Assembly: GCF_038396615.1 (NCBI RefSeq)
Contig: NZ_CP121689.1
Span: 2,080,001 to 2,144,000, forward strand
Direction: 5' to 3'
Length of the DNA: 64,000 nucleotides
Origin: Thermatribacter velox
GTDB lineage: Bacteria > Atribacterota > Atribacteria > Atribacterales > Thermatribacteraceae
Positions 8,054-16,600 of this stretch are shown in pieces. The translations under genes were made by a program, and so were the position numbers. Under the pieces are notes generated by a model, which was not told the DNA's origin, did no database searches, and worked only from the letters and a program-made list of their open reading frames with translations. The number at the start of each line of letters is the position of its first letter. Position 1 is the first letter of the stretch.

Positions 8054-10063
8054 CTATTCAACGATAATCATCTGGTGTCCTTCAATTTTAGGAACCGTAA
8101 AGCTTATGTACTTTCCGTCTTGTTGAAATGGTAAGATCTGATCTTCCGGGATACATCTTACCCTTTCAACATTAAAATCAACTCTTAAAGAAATCCTTAC
8201 ATCTTGCAAGGGTATAAGGTCTTCTACCACCTGCAACTCCCCTTTGCTGGTGATGGGGAAATATAGTAGATGTAGCAAAAGGGAACTCTCTTTACGGAGT
8301 ACTGTTATTTCTCCTGAAACTGGAAAATTGGAAACCCTAACTAGAGAAAATGGCAAAAGCCTATCAATACAACCTCCAACAACCTTTCTGTACACCGGAT
8401 AAGCCCACTTTCTGTACATAGCGAAAATAGGATGGGTAATGTAAATTACCCCCCCAATCTGAACAATGGCTGGTTCCTCGGTAAGCTCTGCAGGCGGAGT
8501 CTGTCCGTGCGAACAAAAGGCTTTCCAACTCCGGTTAAAGTAGGGGCGGACCAACCTTCCCAGGATTTCTCCCTTCTCAGAAAGTAGCGAAACTCTACTT
8601 CCTCGTTCATAAAGAATATAGTCGTATTTTTGATCCAGCGACGGTAAAACTTCGCTTATCCGCAGATATTCCTGCTCGAAAGGCGAGGGACCAAGATAAC
8701 GAAGCCCCAGCTCGGGCAAGGCAAAATCTTTCTTATTTATATCCAATCCAGACTCGTGGCTCAAAATCAGCTTTCCACCTTTTTCCAGAAAACACCTTAT
8801 TTTTTGAACCAACTGAGCATCAAACAGTACTTCGTCGGGGGCAATAATCAAAAAATAGTGGTCAAAATCACTTTCTTTATCAATGAGATGAAACTGGTGA
8901 TGGAGTTCAGTAAGTAAAAGAGTAGCTCCCTCATCTGATGCTTTTCCATAAATTTCTCCAAAACCCAGGGCAGGTCCCTCGGATCTTGAACAAACTAAAA
9001 CCCCAATATCAGCTTGAAGTTCCGCTCCCTCACACCACTTTTCTTTTTTTGCTACTTCTTCATACACCGAACCTATTAATTTGTAGGTTACCTCATCCAA
9101 TTTGCCCCGGGGATGAAGCTGATCTCCAATTGAACACTTAGCACCAAGTGCCAGACACCGAAAGCATTCGTAAAGTAAGGCTGCCTTGCTTTTGAGGCCG
9201 CCGAAATCCCCCCATATGAGGTGGAAACGTCCGGTCATGCCTACAACTTCTTTACCCAAAGGTAGGCAATATCTTGCCATCATGGGAAAGTGCAGGTAAC
9301 CCCATCCTCCTGTAGGAAGAGACTCGATTTCCAGATGTGTCATATAATCAATTTCAGAACGAAGACCCTTCTGGGGTTCTTGTTGAAGACGCATCCTGGC
9401 ATTAAAAACCACCAGGGCTTCAGGAAGTTTGCTCTTTACAAGCTGCGAGAGGTGCTGCATGGCTTTCCTTTCTACAAGCAGGTTGTGTTGCAAGCGGTCT
9501 TCTTTCACATCGACTCGTAAGCCCTTACTGTGCATGCTCTTTTGGCAGTGAGGACAGAAACAGCCATCAGGATGCTGGATGATGATGTCAAACCAAAGGC
9601 CATCTATTTCTGCTCCATAGAGTTCTATGAGCTCTTTAACGTGCTCTTCCAGGTAGTCAAGATAAGGAGAGTTCAGGCATAGAAACTGCCAGCCTTTGTT
9701 CTCAAGTGGTGCTCGGCCTATTAGTCTACCCTGAGAATCAATCTGTCTCCAGTCAGGATGCTCGGAAGCAGAGAGTTCATCCCAGGCTACTGAAGTGTAG
9801 ATAGGGCAGCGAATACCTCTTTGGTGCAGGGCTTCAATCATCTCTCCCAGAAGGTCTCGCTTAAGGGAGGGGTGCATTTTACCCACCTTGGTTGGATAGT
9901 AGCAGTATCCATGATGACAGCGAGCAAATATGTTGATGGAGTTCACCCGGGCTTCAAGGAGGGTCTGGGCAAACTCTTCAGGATCAAAATCCTGAGCAAC
10001 ATCAGGGATGAAGGGGGAAGTGTGGAAATCCAGGTGTACCTGGCGGAATGGTAAAGGACTCAT
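8054..10063 (-). CDS. Glycoside hydrolase-like protein (GHL6 barrel plus trimerisation-type domain)
   Basis: The 669-residue protein begins with an alpha-amylase/beta-galactosidase-like barrel of the putative GHL6 type. It shows VHLDFHTSPFIPD at the start, NSINIFARCHHGY, CPIYTSVAWDE near 105-117 and GLWFDIIIQHPDGCFCPHC near 182. The C-terminal half resembles a beta-galactosidase trimerisation (glutamine-amidotransferase-like) domain, followed by a beta-sandwich. There is no signal peptide, so it acts in the cytoplasm, perhaps on imported oligosaccharides. Its ATG follows GAGGAGG. It lies 56 bp downstream of the disrupted URO-D-like gene and probably shares its promoter, so the IS insertion may be polar on it. 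Activity is unproven for this family. Confidence 0.7.
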   Translation of the reverse strand: MSPLPFRQVHLDFHTSPFIPDVAQDFDPEEFAQTLLEARVNSINIFARCHHGYCYYPTKVGKMHPSLKRDLLGEMIEALHQRGIRCPIYTSVAWDELSASEHPDWRQIDSQGRLIGRAPLENKGWQFLCLNSPYLDYLEEHVKELIELYGAEIDGLWFDIIIQHPDGCFCPHCQKSMHSKGLRVDVKEDRLQHNLLVERKAMQHLSQLVKSKLPEALVVFNARMRLQQEPQKGLRSEIDYMTHLEIESLPTGGWGYLHFPMMARYCLPLGKEVVGMTGRFHLIWGDFGGLKSKAALLYECFRCLALGAKCSIGDQLHPRGKLDEVTYKLIGSVYEEVAKKEKWCEGAELQADIGVLVCSRSEGPALGFGEIYGKASDEGATLLLTELHHQFHLIDKESDFDHYFLIIAPDEVLFDAQLVQKIRCFLEKGGKLILSHESGLDINKKDFALPELGLRYLGPSPFEQEYLRISEVLPSLDQKYDYILYERGSRVSLLSEKGEILGRLVRPYFNRSWKAFCSHGQTPPAELTEEPAIVQIGGVIYITHPIFAMYRKWAYPVYRKVVGGCIDRLLPFSLVRVSNFPVSGEITVLRKESSLLLHLLYFPITSKGELQVVEDLIPLQDVRISLRVDFNVERVRCIPEDQILPFQQDGKYISFTVPKIEGHQMIIVE

Positions 10064-10119
10064 AATTTTTCCTCCTCAGAACATAAAAACCAGTACTCCT
10101 TCTAAATACGTACGTTTGC

Positions 10120-11216
10120 TCAACGATCCCAATTCTCTTCCGCTCTTTTCAAGAGCTCTCGAGCCATTTCTAGTTCCATTTCAGGAAATAGAAGATAAAG
10201 GCCGCTTGCTCCATAACGTTTTACCAAACTCTCGGCTTCATTTATCCAGTCGTCGAAATTACCATCTTCTATTTTTATCCAAAGCGATTTGCCCGCTTCC
10301 CTTGCTTTATCATATATTGGATACCATTCTTCGCTTCCCCCGTCAGGTTTACCAGCACCAGGTGTCCATTGCAGCGCGTCAAGATCTTTAACTTCGAGCA
10401 GCGCTGGGAGATGTTTTATTGCATCCACCCCATCCAGATGATAAAGGGTATAATCTAACTTGCTACACTGATAACTCAGAGAAGGCAAAAAAAACTCTTT
10501 GAACTGCTTCGGTGACATAAGTGCCGAAAAATCGCACTGAACTTTTGCAGTTTTGCCAGGTCCCCAGATTTCAAAAGTGGTATAGCTGCTACCCCCTTCA
10601 GGACCTTTGACTAACTCGTATATCTGGTCATAAAAAACAAAATACAGCTCGTCTAATTTTTGAATTAACTTTTTAACTTCCTGCGGGTTATCGATGAGAT
10701 CGTAGATAAACTCCTGTGCGCCTCGCAACACCGCCAGTACATCCAGATTTTCTCCCATATCCGGAATGTTGACCAAAAAGTCTTCCCCTGCCAGAACTTT
10801 GGCCCTGCGTATTGCATCGAGATGCGTTTTCCACCAGTCATTGTTCTCCCAGCACTGTTCCCGCAGCTTTTCACCAATTGGAGTTGCACAAGGATGGTAC
10901 CAAACCGTATCCCAGGCAAAAACAGGTTCCGCCCCCAGATAAGTCGCCACCGAAAGCGGCCCTATGTTTATATCCAAAGCAGGAAAGGACTCTCCCAGAA
11001 AAAGATGTGTTCTGCAAAAGTTGCGAAGCTCCTTGATTCTTCTTTCGACATCGAGATGAAAATCCAAAGGTGAAGCAGGATTGTCCGCATCTTCCAAGGG
11101 TTCCAGCGGCTCTTTAAGCCTGGCAATAATTCTCAAAGCGGGTCTACCAATTTTGGAACGCTCCCACCAGGCTGTAAATCTTTTTTTAGCCATTTCCCAA
11201 TCTGGTTTATATTTCA
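10120..11216 (-). pseudogene. Uroporphyrinogen decarboxylase-like protein, 5' end displaced by IS256
   Basis: This is the main body of a URO-D superfamily protein, about 365 codons. It begins LKYKPDWEMAKKRFTAWWERSK and contains FEIWGPGKTAKVQCDFSALMSP, YHLDGVDAIKHL and LQWTPGAGKPDGG. Relatives near sugar operons are not haem enzymes; some belong to the corrinoid methyltransferase (MtaA/CmuA-like) branch, but the function here is unknown. The natural start lies about 1.4 kb away at 12612, beyond an IS element. The open frame that continues into the IS to 11361 is an artefact. Translation could restart at ATG 11193 and lose only the first ~17-20 residues, so partial function is possible. Confidence 0.8.
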
Positions 11217-11225
11217 GAGGTAAAA

Positions 11226-11244
11226 TCAAAAGGTGTGGAAATTC
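11226..11244 (+). repeat. IS left terminal inverted repeat (inner part)
   Basis: TCAAAAGGTGTGGAAATTC matches the reverse complement of 12558-12576 with two differences. It contains the GTGTGxAAATTC core seen at IS256-family ends. Confidence 0.8.
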
Positions 11245-11251
11245 CGCTGAA

Positions 11252-11315
11252 GGCGGTGTATCCTCCCTTCTAAGAGGAAAAACCTTGAGAAAAGGAAAGG
11301 AGGAGATACACCGCC
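11252..11315 (+). promoter_or_regulatory. Stem-loop hiding the transposase ribosome site
   Basis: GGCGGTGTATC (11252-11262) pairs perfectly with GATACACCGCC (11305-11315). After a two-base bulge, CTCC (11263-11266) pairs with GGAG (11299-11302), which belongs to the Shine-Dalgarno sequence of the transposase. The ATG follows immediately at 11316. Readthrough transcripts from outside the element would fold this way and be poorly translated, a known way for IS elements to limit transposition. Confidence 0.65.
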
Positions 11316-12554
11316 ATGAACAAGCGTACCACGGAAGGATGCCTCTCATCAAGCCCCACATGGGAGGAGCTGGAGGAGTGGGTTCGGGGCAAGATTCAGG
11401 AGTTCATCCAGGATCTCCTGGAGCAGGAGGTGACGGAGTTGTTGGGCCGGGCTCGCTACCGGCGGCAAGCTGTAGTGGACGGAGTCCAGGGCTACAGGAA
11501 CGGATATGGCAAGCCTCGCAAGCTGACGCTGGGCATTGGCACCATCACCATTCGTCGTCCTCGGGTGCGTGGTTTGGAGGAGCGGTTTGAGAGCCGGATC
11601 TTGCCGCTGTTTGCGCGCCGTACCCGAGAGGTCTCGAATCTCCTGCCTGAACTGTACCTGCATGGGCTCGCCGAGGGGGACTTCGACCTGGCCCTGCGAG
11701 GGCTCCTGGGGGAAGATGCGCCGATCTCGGCCAGCACGGTGGCGCGGTTGAAGGAGAAGTGGCACGCCGAGTGGGAGGCATGGCACAAGCAGCGGTTGGA
11801 CAGCCTGCAGGTGGTCTACCTGTGGGTGGACGGGATCTATGTGAAGGCCGGGCTGGAGAAGGAGCGTGCTGCCCTGTTTGTAGTCATCGCCGGATTGGTG
11901 GACGGCCGCAAGGTGGTGGTGGCGGTCGCCCCTGGACACCGGGAATCGGTGGAGAGTTGGTCGGAGGTGCTGCGGGACCTGCGGGATCGAGGGATGAACC
12001 CTCCCAAGCTGGTGATAGGGGATGGGCACCTGGGGATCTGGGGTGCGCTGCGGAACGTCTGGCCGGATGCTGGCCAACAGCGATGTTGGAACCACAAGAT
12101 CCTCAACGTGCTGGACAAGCTCCCACGCACCCAGCATGTGGTAGCCAAATCCATGCTCAGTGCCATTGCCTATGCCGCTACCGAGGCAGAGGCTAACGAG
12201 AAACGCAGGGAATTTGAGGCCTGGTGCCGGAAGCGTGGGTACACGCAAGCGGTCGAGACCCTTAGTCGGGATTGGGAGAGGATGTTGACGTTCTACCGCT
12301 ACCCCAAAGAACATTGGGTGCATCTGCGCACCACCAACATTGTAGAATCGCCTCTGGCAGCGCTGAGGTTGCGGACGGATGCTGCCAAGCGGTTCAAGAA
12401 GGTGGAGCGGGCTACAGCCGTGATCTGGAAGATGCTCATGATAGCTCAGAAGAAGTTCCGGAGGCTCAACGCGCCTGAACTGCTAGCAAAGGTCTACGCG
12501 GGGGTTCAGTACAAGGACGGGATCGAGGTGACACGGGAGGAGGCTGCCGCCTGA
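11316..12554 (+). CDS. IS256-family (Mutator) transposase
   Basis: The 412-residue protein is full length for the family. The DDE triad is visible: Asp172 in YLWVDGIYVK, Asp236 in LVIGDGHLGIW and Glu344 in TTNIVESPLAALR. The CWNH motif (257-260) of the family is also present. The N-terminal region has the RNGYGKPRKLTLGIGTI motif and the DNA-binding helices. It is expected to catalyse cut-and-paste or copy-out movement of the element. The gene appears intact, with no frameshift, so the element may still be active. Long antisense frames over it arise from its high GC content. Confidence 0.95.
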   Translation: MNKRTTEGCLSSSPTWEELEEWVRGKIQEFIQDLLEQEVTELLGRARYRRQAVVDGVQGYRNGYGKPRKLTLGIGTITIRRPRVRGLEERFESRILPLFARRTREVSNLLPELYLHGLAEGDFDLALRGLLGEDAPISASTVARLKEKWHAEWEAWHKQRLDSLQVVYLWVDGIYVKAGLEKERAALFVVIAGLVDGRKVVVAVAPGHRESVESWSEVLRDLRDRGMNPPKLVIGDGHLGIWGALRNVWPDAGQQRCWNHKILNVLDKLPRTQHVVAKSMLSAIAYAATEAEANEKRREFEAWCRKRGYTQAVETLSRDWERMLTFYRYPKEHWVHLRTTNIVESPLAALRLRTDAAKRFKKVERATAVIWKMLMIAQKKFRRLNAPELLAKVYAGVQYKDGIEVTREEAAA

Positions 12555-12557
12555 TGC

Positions 12558-12576
12558 GAATTTACACACCTCTTGA
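12558..12576 (-). repeat. IS right terminal inverted repeat (inner part)
   Basis: GAATTTACACACCTCTTGA is the inverted partner of 11226-11244 (17 of 19 matches). It starts 4 bp after the transposase stop codon. Confidence 0.8.
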
Positions 12577-12585
12577 CGAAACCTC

Positions 12586-12612
12586 AACGCTGGCCTTTTG
12601 GTTTTCACTCAT
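12586..12612 (-). pseudogene. Original first codons of the URO-D-like gene
   Basis: On the minus strand, GGGGAGG precedes an ATG at 12612 that encodes MSENQKASV before the IS end is reached. This is a start signal with no gene behind it. Together with a near-consensus promoter just upstream, it marks the severed 5' end of the URO-D-like gene whose body resumes at 11216. Confidence 0.7.
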
Positions 12613-12645
12613 TGCTGTTTCCTCCCCTGCTTTTTCTCTCTAGGT

Positions 12646-12674
12646 ATAATAGCTATTTTTGAAAAATTTTTCAA
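12646..12674 (-). promoter_or_regulatory. Promoter of the disrupted URO-D/GHL6 unit
   Basis: On the minus strand TTGAAA (12669-12674) and TATTAT (12646-12651) are spaced by exactly 17 bp, 34 bp upstream of the orphan ATG at 12612. It now drives transcription into the right end of the IS. Confidence 0.7.
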
Positions 12675-12988
12675 GCTAAAACCTAATTTTCAAAAAATTG
12701 ATGCGTTAAACTATAACCAGCGTTTAAAAAGAACGCGATTAGAAGACCACCCAAATGCTACAGAAAGGGAAACAAGACGTTGGAAGCAGGAAGGTAATTC
12801 AATAAAGCAATACGAATCCTTTCTTCAAGGCGAAGCAAATATTGCAACCAACAACGGTATTCTACCGTGCACTATGAAGCAGAACGCAGTGATTTCGACC
12901 AAACGGCTTTGCTTAAACTCCTGTGTTCTAACACCAAAGGTAATCTTCAGCGACAGAACACAAAGCGCTTTCCCCTCCTCGACTAACC
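12675..12988. other. Intergenic stretch without a convincing gene
   Basis: These 314 bp lie between the URO-D-type promoter and the stop codon of the last ribose-type permease gene. A 141-codon plus-strand frame crosses it but has no ribosome site, no family signature and runs into the permease gene antisense. A small hairpin (ACGGTA/TACCGT, 12854-12868) has no T run and is too short to call a terminator. Confidence 0.5.
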
Positions 12989-13972
12989 TTACCTCCTGCG
13001 CACGTTGCTGGCATAAAAGCTAAGCATAACAAAGAGAATGATCCCAAAAGTAACCCATTTAGCTGCGTCACCAAGACCAAAAGCAACCAAAAGGTTGGTT
13101 AAGGCTTGCAAGAATATGGCTCCCATAATGACACCTAAATAATTACCACCGCCGCCGCTCAGCGGTACTCCACCTAAAACCACGGCCGCTATGCTTGGTA
13201 GAACATAATTGGAGCCCATGTCCTTAAAGGCAATGCCCATGTTACCAAGCAAAAGCAAACCAATCAAGCTGGCTAAAGTGCCACTCACTGTAAAAGCAGC
13301 AAATCGCACTTTTTTGACATTAATTCCACTCAAATACGCAGTGCGCTCGTTAGCGCCCACTCCAAACAGTATCTGACCCCATTTTGTATTGTTGAAAGCA
13401 ATGGTCGCCAATACCGCTACGGGAATTAAGACAAAAAGGATGTTGGGAAACTCACCGGTGGACTTGGCAGCCATCAAAGTTAAGATGGGCGAGGGTCTTC
13501 CAGTGATGGCTTTACCTGCAACATAAGCGTTAACTATGCCTTGCAATATATCGGCCATGGCCAGAGTAACCACCAAAGGTGGAAGCCTCAAATAGGAAGC
13601 AAGAGCACCATTGGCCATGCCTATGGCTATCCCAAAACCCAGCGCAACCAGAACAGCCAGCCACAGGTTGCCATTGCTTCCATTCATAATACTTGCCGTG
13701 ACCACCGCGGTTAAAGTTGCGTTGTAACCTACAGATAAGTCAAGGCCTTCTCCTCCACCAGCTATAACAATCATCTGACAAAGCCCGAAAAGAGCAGTAA
13801 ACGAAGCCAGCTTAGCAGTAATCAGAATCTGACCAATGCTTAAGAATCCAGTAGGCAGGGTTATCTCTCCAAAAACGAATATGGCCAAAATCAGCACCAA
13901 AACGAGCAGTATTTTTTTATACTTTTCATACCAGAGCTGAATTAAAGCCACTTTACCAATGGTATCCTTCAT
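12989..13972 (-). CDS. Ribose-type ABC transporter permease (RbsC family), copy 2
   Basis: The 327-residue protein has 8-10 membrane segments and the RbsC-family features: MIVIAGGGEGLDLSVG near residue 85-100, LPPLVVTLAMADILQG near 130-145 and the GGVPLSGGGGNYLGVIMGA loop near 265-283. It forms the channel with the second permease encoded immediately upstream (16 bp gap). It is the last gene of the four-gene importer operon (binding protein, ATPase, permease, permease). Confidence 0.9.
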   Translation of the reverse strand: MKDTIGKVALIQLWYEKYKKILLVLVLILAIFVFGEITLPTGFLSIGQILITAKLASFTALFGLCQMIVIAGGGEGLDLSVGYNATLTAVVTASIMNGSNGNLWLAVLVALGFGIAIGMANGALASYLRLPPLVVTLAMADILQGIVNAYVAGKAITGRPSPILTLMAAKSTGEFPNILFVLIPVAVLATIAFNNTKWGQILFGVGANERTAYLSGINVKKVRFAAFTVSGTLASLIGLLLLGNMGIAFKDMGSNYVLPSIAAVVLGGVPLSGGGGNYLGVIMGAIFLQALTNLLVAFGLGDAAKWVTFGIILFVMLSFYASNVRRR

Positions 13973-13987
13973 TTTTCTTTCTCCCTT

Positions 13988-15004
13988 TCAACGCTCTTCC
14001 TTGGTTATGGTCATATAGGCAGGACCAGCGATAGCAGCAATGACAATTATTCCAGAAACCAGCGTCTGGTAAGCATTGGGGATATTTGCGAAAAAGATTA
14101 TTTTACTCACAAAGCTGAGAATCAAAGCTCCCACCAGGGCAAAGTATATACTACCCTTTCCCCCCGAGAGAGCAATGCCTCCCACAACCACTGCTGCTAC
14201 GGATCGTAAGGTAAGTGGACCACCCATCCGTGCATCCCCAGTCTGGTTCTGAGCAACGAAGAATAAAGCCGCCAGGAAAATAAAAATCGCATTAATCACA
14301 CAGGCCAACAACTGCGTTCTCGCAGTATCTATGCCGCTATAGTAAGCGCTTTCTGCATTGCTACCTACAGCATAAATATAGCGGCCAGTCCTGGTCTTGC
14401 TGATCAAAAACCACAAAAAACAACCCACAAGTACCAGAAACAAAGATGGAGGGACAAAGTAATCCAGCGATCTGATAAAGGCGGGAAGACCCTCTACACT
14501 ACGCATTCTGTAAAAAACACGGAACCAGTCTACGGTTTCCCCACCAGGAGTAGGTCGCAAAAATAGAGCCCAACCCAACCAGAGATAAGAGGTGGCAAAA
14601 GTAACAATCACCGGAGGTATTCTCAAATATCCTATACCAATACCATTTATGACACCGGTTAAAAGAGCCACTGCGAAAGCCGCAAAAAGTGCATAAACCC
14701 CTGTCACTGGGTTATCAGTTCGCATCACTGTGGTCAAAACACAGGTGAGAAGAGAAAGCGCTGTGCCCTGGGATAGATCAAGCCCACCCGAAACAATCAC
14801 CACAGCCTGGCCCATGGCCAGAAGGATAAGAGGAGCAAAGGCATTAATATTCCGTATGATGGACCTGGCTTCAAAAAAATTTTCTTGTAGCACCGCAGTT
14901 ATAATGAACATAGCAACCAGGATCAAAAGGCTGGAAGTTTCGGGCTTTAAAAACGCGCCCTTCAGAAGAGAAGTTCCAGAAAGTGCTTCGACTTTTCTCA
15001 TCAT
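13988..15004 (-). CDS. Ribose-type ABC transporter permease (RbsC family), copy 1
   Basis: This 338-residue permease has the motifs VVIVSGGLDLSQGTALSLL, RIPPVIVTFATSYLWLGWALF and GGIALSGGKGS of the family. I place the start at ATG 15004, five bases after AAAGGAG; an in-frame GTG two codons earlier is too close to that site. Its gap to the ATPase gene is 16 bp. Two different permease genes suggest a heterodimeric channel. Confidence 0.9.
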   Translation of the reverse strand: MMRKVEALSGTSLLKGAFLKPETSSLLILVAMFIITAVLQENFFEARSIIRNINAFAPLILLAMGQAVVIVSGGLDLSQGTALSLLTCVLTTVMRTDNPVTGVYALFAAFAVALLTGVINGIGIGYLRIPPVIVTFATSYLWLGWALFLRPTPGGETVDWFRVFYRMRSVEGLPAFIRSLDYFVPPSLFLVLVGCFLWFLISKTRTGRYIYAVGSNAESAYYSGIDTARTQLLACVINAIFIFLAALFFVAQNQTGDARMGGPLTLRSVAAVVVGGIALSGGKGSIYFALVGALILSFVSKIIFFANIPNAYQTLVSGIIVIAAIAGPAYMTITKEER

Positions 15005-15020
15005 TGCCACTCCTTTGCAG

Positions 15021-16523
15021 TCATCGCTTCACTCGCATCGAAACAGCGGTTATAGCATCGTCGCTGATTTCTTCTCCGGCAAGGCTGGCCACAATTTCTC
15101 CCTCATACATAATCAGTACCCGATCACAATGCTCAACCAACTCTTCGTTATCACTGGCATAGAGAATAACCCCAACTCCTTTATCTTTGGCCAGTTTCAC
15201 AATATACTCATAAAGATCTCTTTTAGCTCCAACGTCCACTCCCTTAGCAGGGTCAGCTAAAAGAAGAACCTTGATGTCAAAAGAAAGCCACTTCCCCACC
15301 ACGACCTTCTGCTGATTACCACCAGAAAGAGTGTTCACCGGAGCATCGAGACCAGGCGTTTTTATGGAAAGTATGTCTACTATTTGCTCGCACTCGGTGC
15401 GGTATTCTTTTTCCGGTATAAAAAGGGGATGGTCGGGAAGACCAAACTTAGGAAAAACCGTGTTCTCATAGACAGAATGCTCCAGAAAAAGGCCCTCTCT
15501 CTGTCTGTCTCCTGGAACAAGCACTATGCCGTTTTGAATAGCATCACCTGGTTTATTGAGAAGAAAATTCCTCCCCTCAAGGCGTACCTCACAACGAACA
15601 AAGGGGTAACTACCTGCCAGGGCATACATGAGTTCGTTCTGGCCCTGACCAGCAAGCCCTCCGATACCCAGAATTTCTCCTTTTCGCAACTCCAGGTCAA
15701 TGTCCTTAAGAACACTATTTTTGCTTTTGGGTCTTATCTTTGCTCCAAGCAATACCTGACCATTGAGCGTTCCATGGTCCACTTTAACACTCGCCTTCTT
15801 CGTTTCTCCAGTGATATATCCTATAATTTTATCAGGGTCTTTTTCTTCTTTATCGAAATCAATGGTGGCCACATCCTCACCATTTCTGAATATGGTAACA
15901 TCATCGCATATCTCCATCACTTCCCACAAACGGTGCGAGGTAAAAATCATGGCCACGCCCTCATTAGCCAGCTTTCGCATATACTCAAAAAGATTTTTAA
16001 CCTCATGTTGCTCCAGCGCTGCGGTAGGCTCGTCAAGGATAAGGAGCCTGGGGTTGCTTGAAATAGCTTTAGCAATTTCCACCACCTGCATCTCGCTCGG
16101 AGACAGCTGGTAAACCTTTTTTTCTATGTCCAGGTCAGGCATTAAATTCTCAAGAATTGCTCTGGAGAGCGCTCTTGCTTCTTCGTTTTCAAGAAACAGG
16201 CCTCGGTTTTTTTCCATACCTAAAACAATATTTTGCCAAACAGTAAGGTCTGGAACCAGACTCAGGTTTTGAAAGACAAGAGCAATACCGTTTTGCCTTG
16301 CCTCATGAGGATTTCTATAATGTACCGCTTTACCTTCGTATATTATTTCACCAGCATCCGCTCGGTATACCCCAGCGATGATTTTGGAAAGAGTGCTTTT
16401 TCCAGACCCATTGGCTCCCAAAAGCCCGGTTATTCGACCTTTTCTGCACTTCAAATTCCCGTTGGAAAGCGCCACAACGCCCCCAAAATACTTCTTTATA
16501 CCTTTTGCCTCAAGTATTACCAA
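15021..16523 (-). CDS. Ribose-type ABC transporter ATPase (RbsA family)
   Basis: The 500-residue protein contains two fused ATPase domains. The first is canonical: Walker A GANGSGKST (about 35-43), signature LSPSEMQ and Walker B LLILDEPTAALE. The second lacks a P-loop lysine (GLAGQGQNEL), as is usual in this family. Its Walker B reads LLADPAKGVD (near 421-430) instead of the usual LDEPTRGID, so the normal acidic pair is altered. The TTG start follows AAGGGTGAT. A 40-bp palindrome lies between it and the binding-protein gene. Confidence 0.9.
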   Translation of the reverse strand: MVILEAKGIKKYFGGVVALSNGNLKCRKGRITGLLGANGSGKSTLSKIIAGVYRADAGEIIYEGKAVHYRNPHEARQNGIALVFQNLSLVPDLTVWQNIVLGMEKNRGLFLENEEARALSRAILENLMPDLDIEKKVYQLSPSEMQVVEIAKAISSNPRLLILDEPTAALEQHEVKNLFEYMRKLANEGVAMIFTSHRLWEVMEICDDVTIFRNGEDVATIDFDKEEKDPDKIIGYITGETKKASVKVDHGTLNGQVLLGAKIRPKSKNSVLKDIDLELRKGEILGIGGLAGQGQNELMYALAGSYPFVRCEVRLEGRNFLLNKPGDAIQNGIVLVPGDRQREGLFLEHSVYENTVFPKFGLPDHPLFIPEKEYRTECEQIVDILSIKTPGLDAPVNTLSGGNQQKVVVGKWLSFDIKVLLLADPAKGVDVGAKRDLYEYIVKLAKDKGVGVILYASDNEELVEHCDRVLIMYEGEIVASLAGEEISDDAITAVSMRVKR

Positions 16524-16546
16524 GCTCGATCACCCTTTTAAAAGTT

Positions 16547-16586
16547 CAAAAAACAGGGTCGTCCACGTGGACGACCCTGTTTTTTG
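16547..16586 (-). terminator. Perfect 40-bp palindrome after the binding-protein gene
   Basis: The block is a perfect palindrome centred at 16566/16567, with arms reading CAAAAAACAGGGTCGTCCAC and its complement, ending in six T residues on the minus strand. It starts 14 nt after the stop codon of the binding-protein gene and ends 23 bp before the ATPase start. It should terminate most transcripts after the binding protein and let some through. Confidence 0.88.
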
Positions 16587-16600
16587 CTGTCTTTATTTGT

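Larger units (their letters stand above)
11217..12585 (+). mobile_element. IS256-family insertion sequence, complete
   Basis: The element carries one intact Mutator-type transposase and related terminal inverted repeats. The inner repeats 11226-11244 and 12558-12576 match at 17 of 19 positions, and a GAGGT at each tip suggests ends near 11217 and 12585 (about 1.37 kb). By eye its base composition is clearly more GC-rich than the genes on both sides. I could not find an 8-9 bp target duplication, so the exact ends are uncertain or flanking bases were lost. It splits the URO-D-like gene in its first codons. Confidence 0.85.

Noticed and set aside
10120-11361. 413-residue reading of the URO-D-like gene including an N-terminal extension
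   Set aside because: The extra N terminus is translated from the left end of the IS and is not part of the protein family.
11349-12323. 324-codon minus-strand frame and several other long frames across the transposase
   Set aside because: They mirror a GC-rich gene with a clear DDE triad and have proline/histidine-rich, non-family-like products.
12598-13023. 141-codon plus-strand frame after the IS
   Set aside because: No ribosome site and no recognisable motif. It covers the minus-strand promoter of the URO-D unit and the end of a permease gene.
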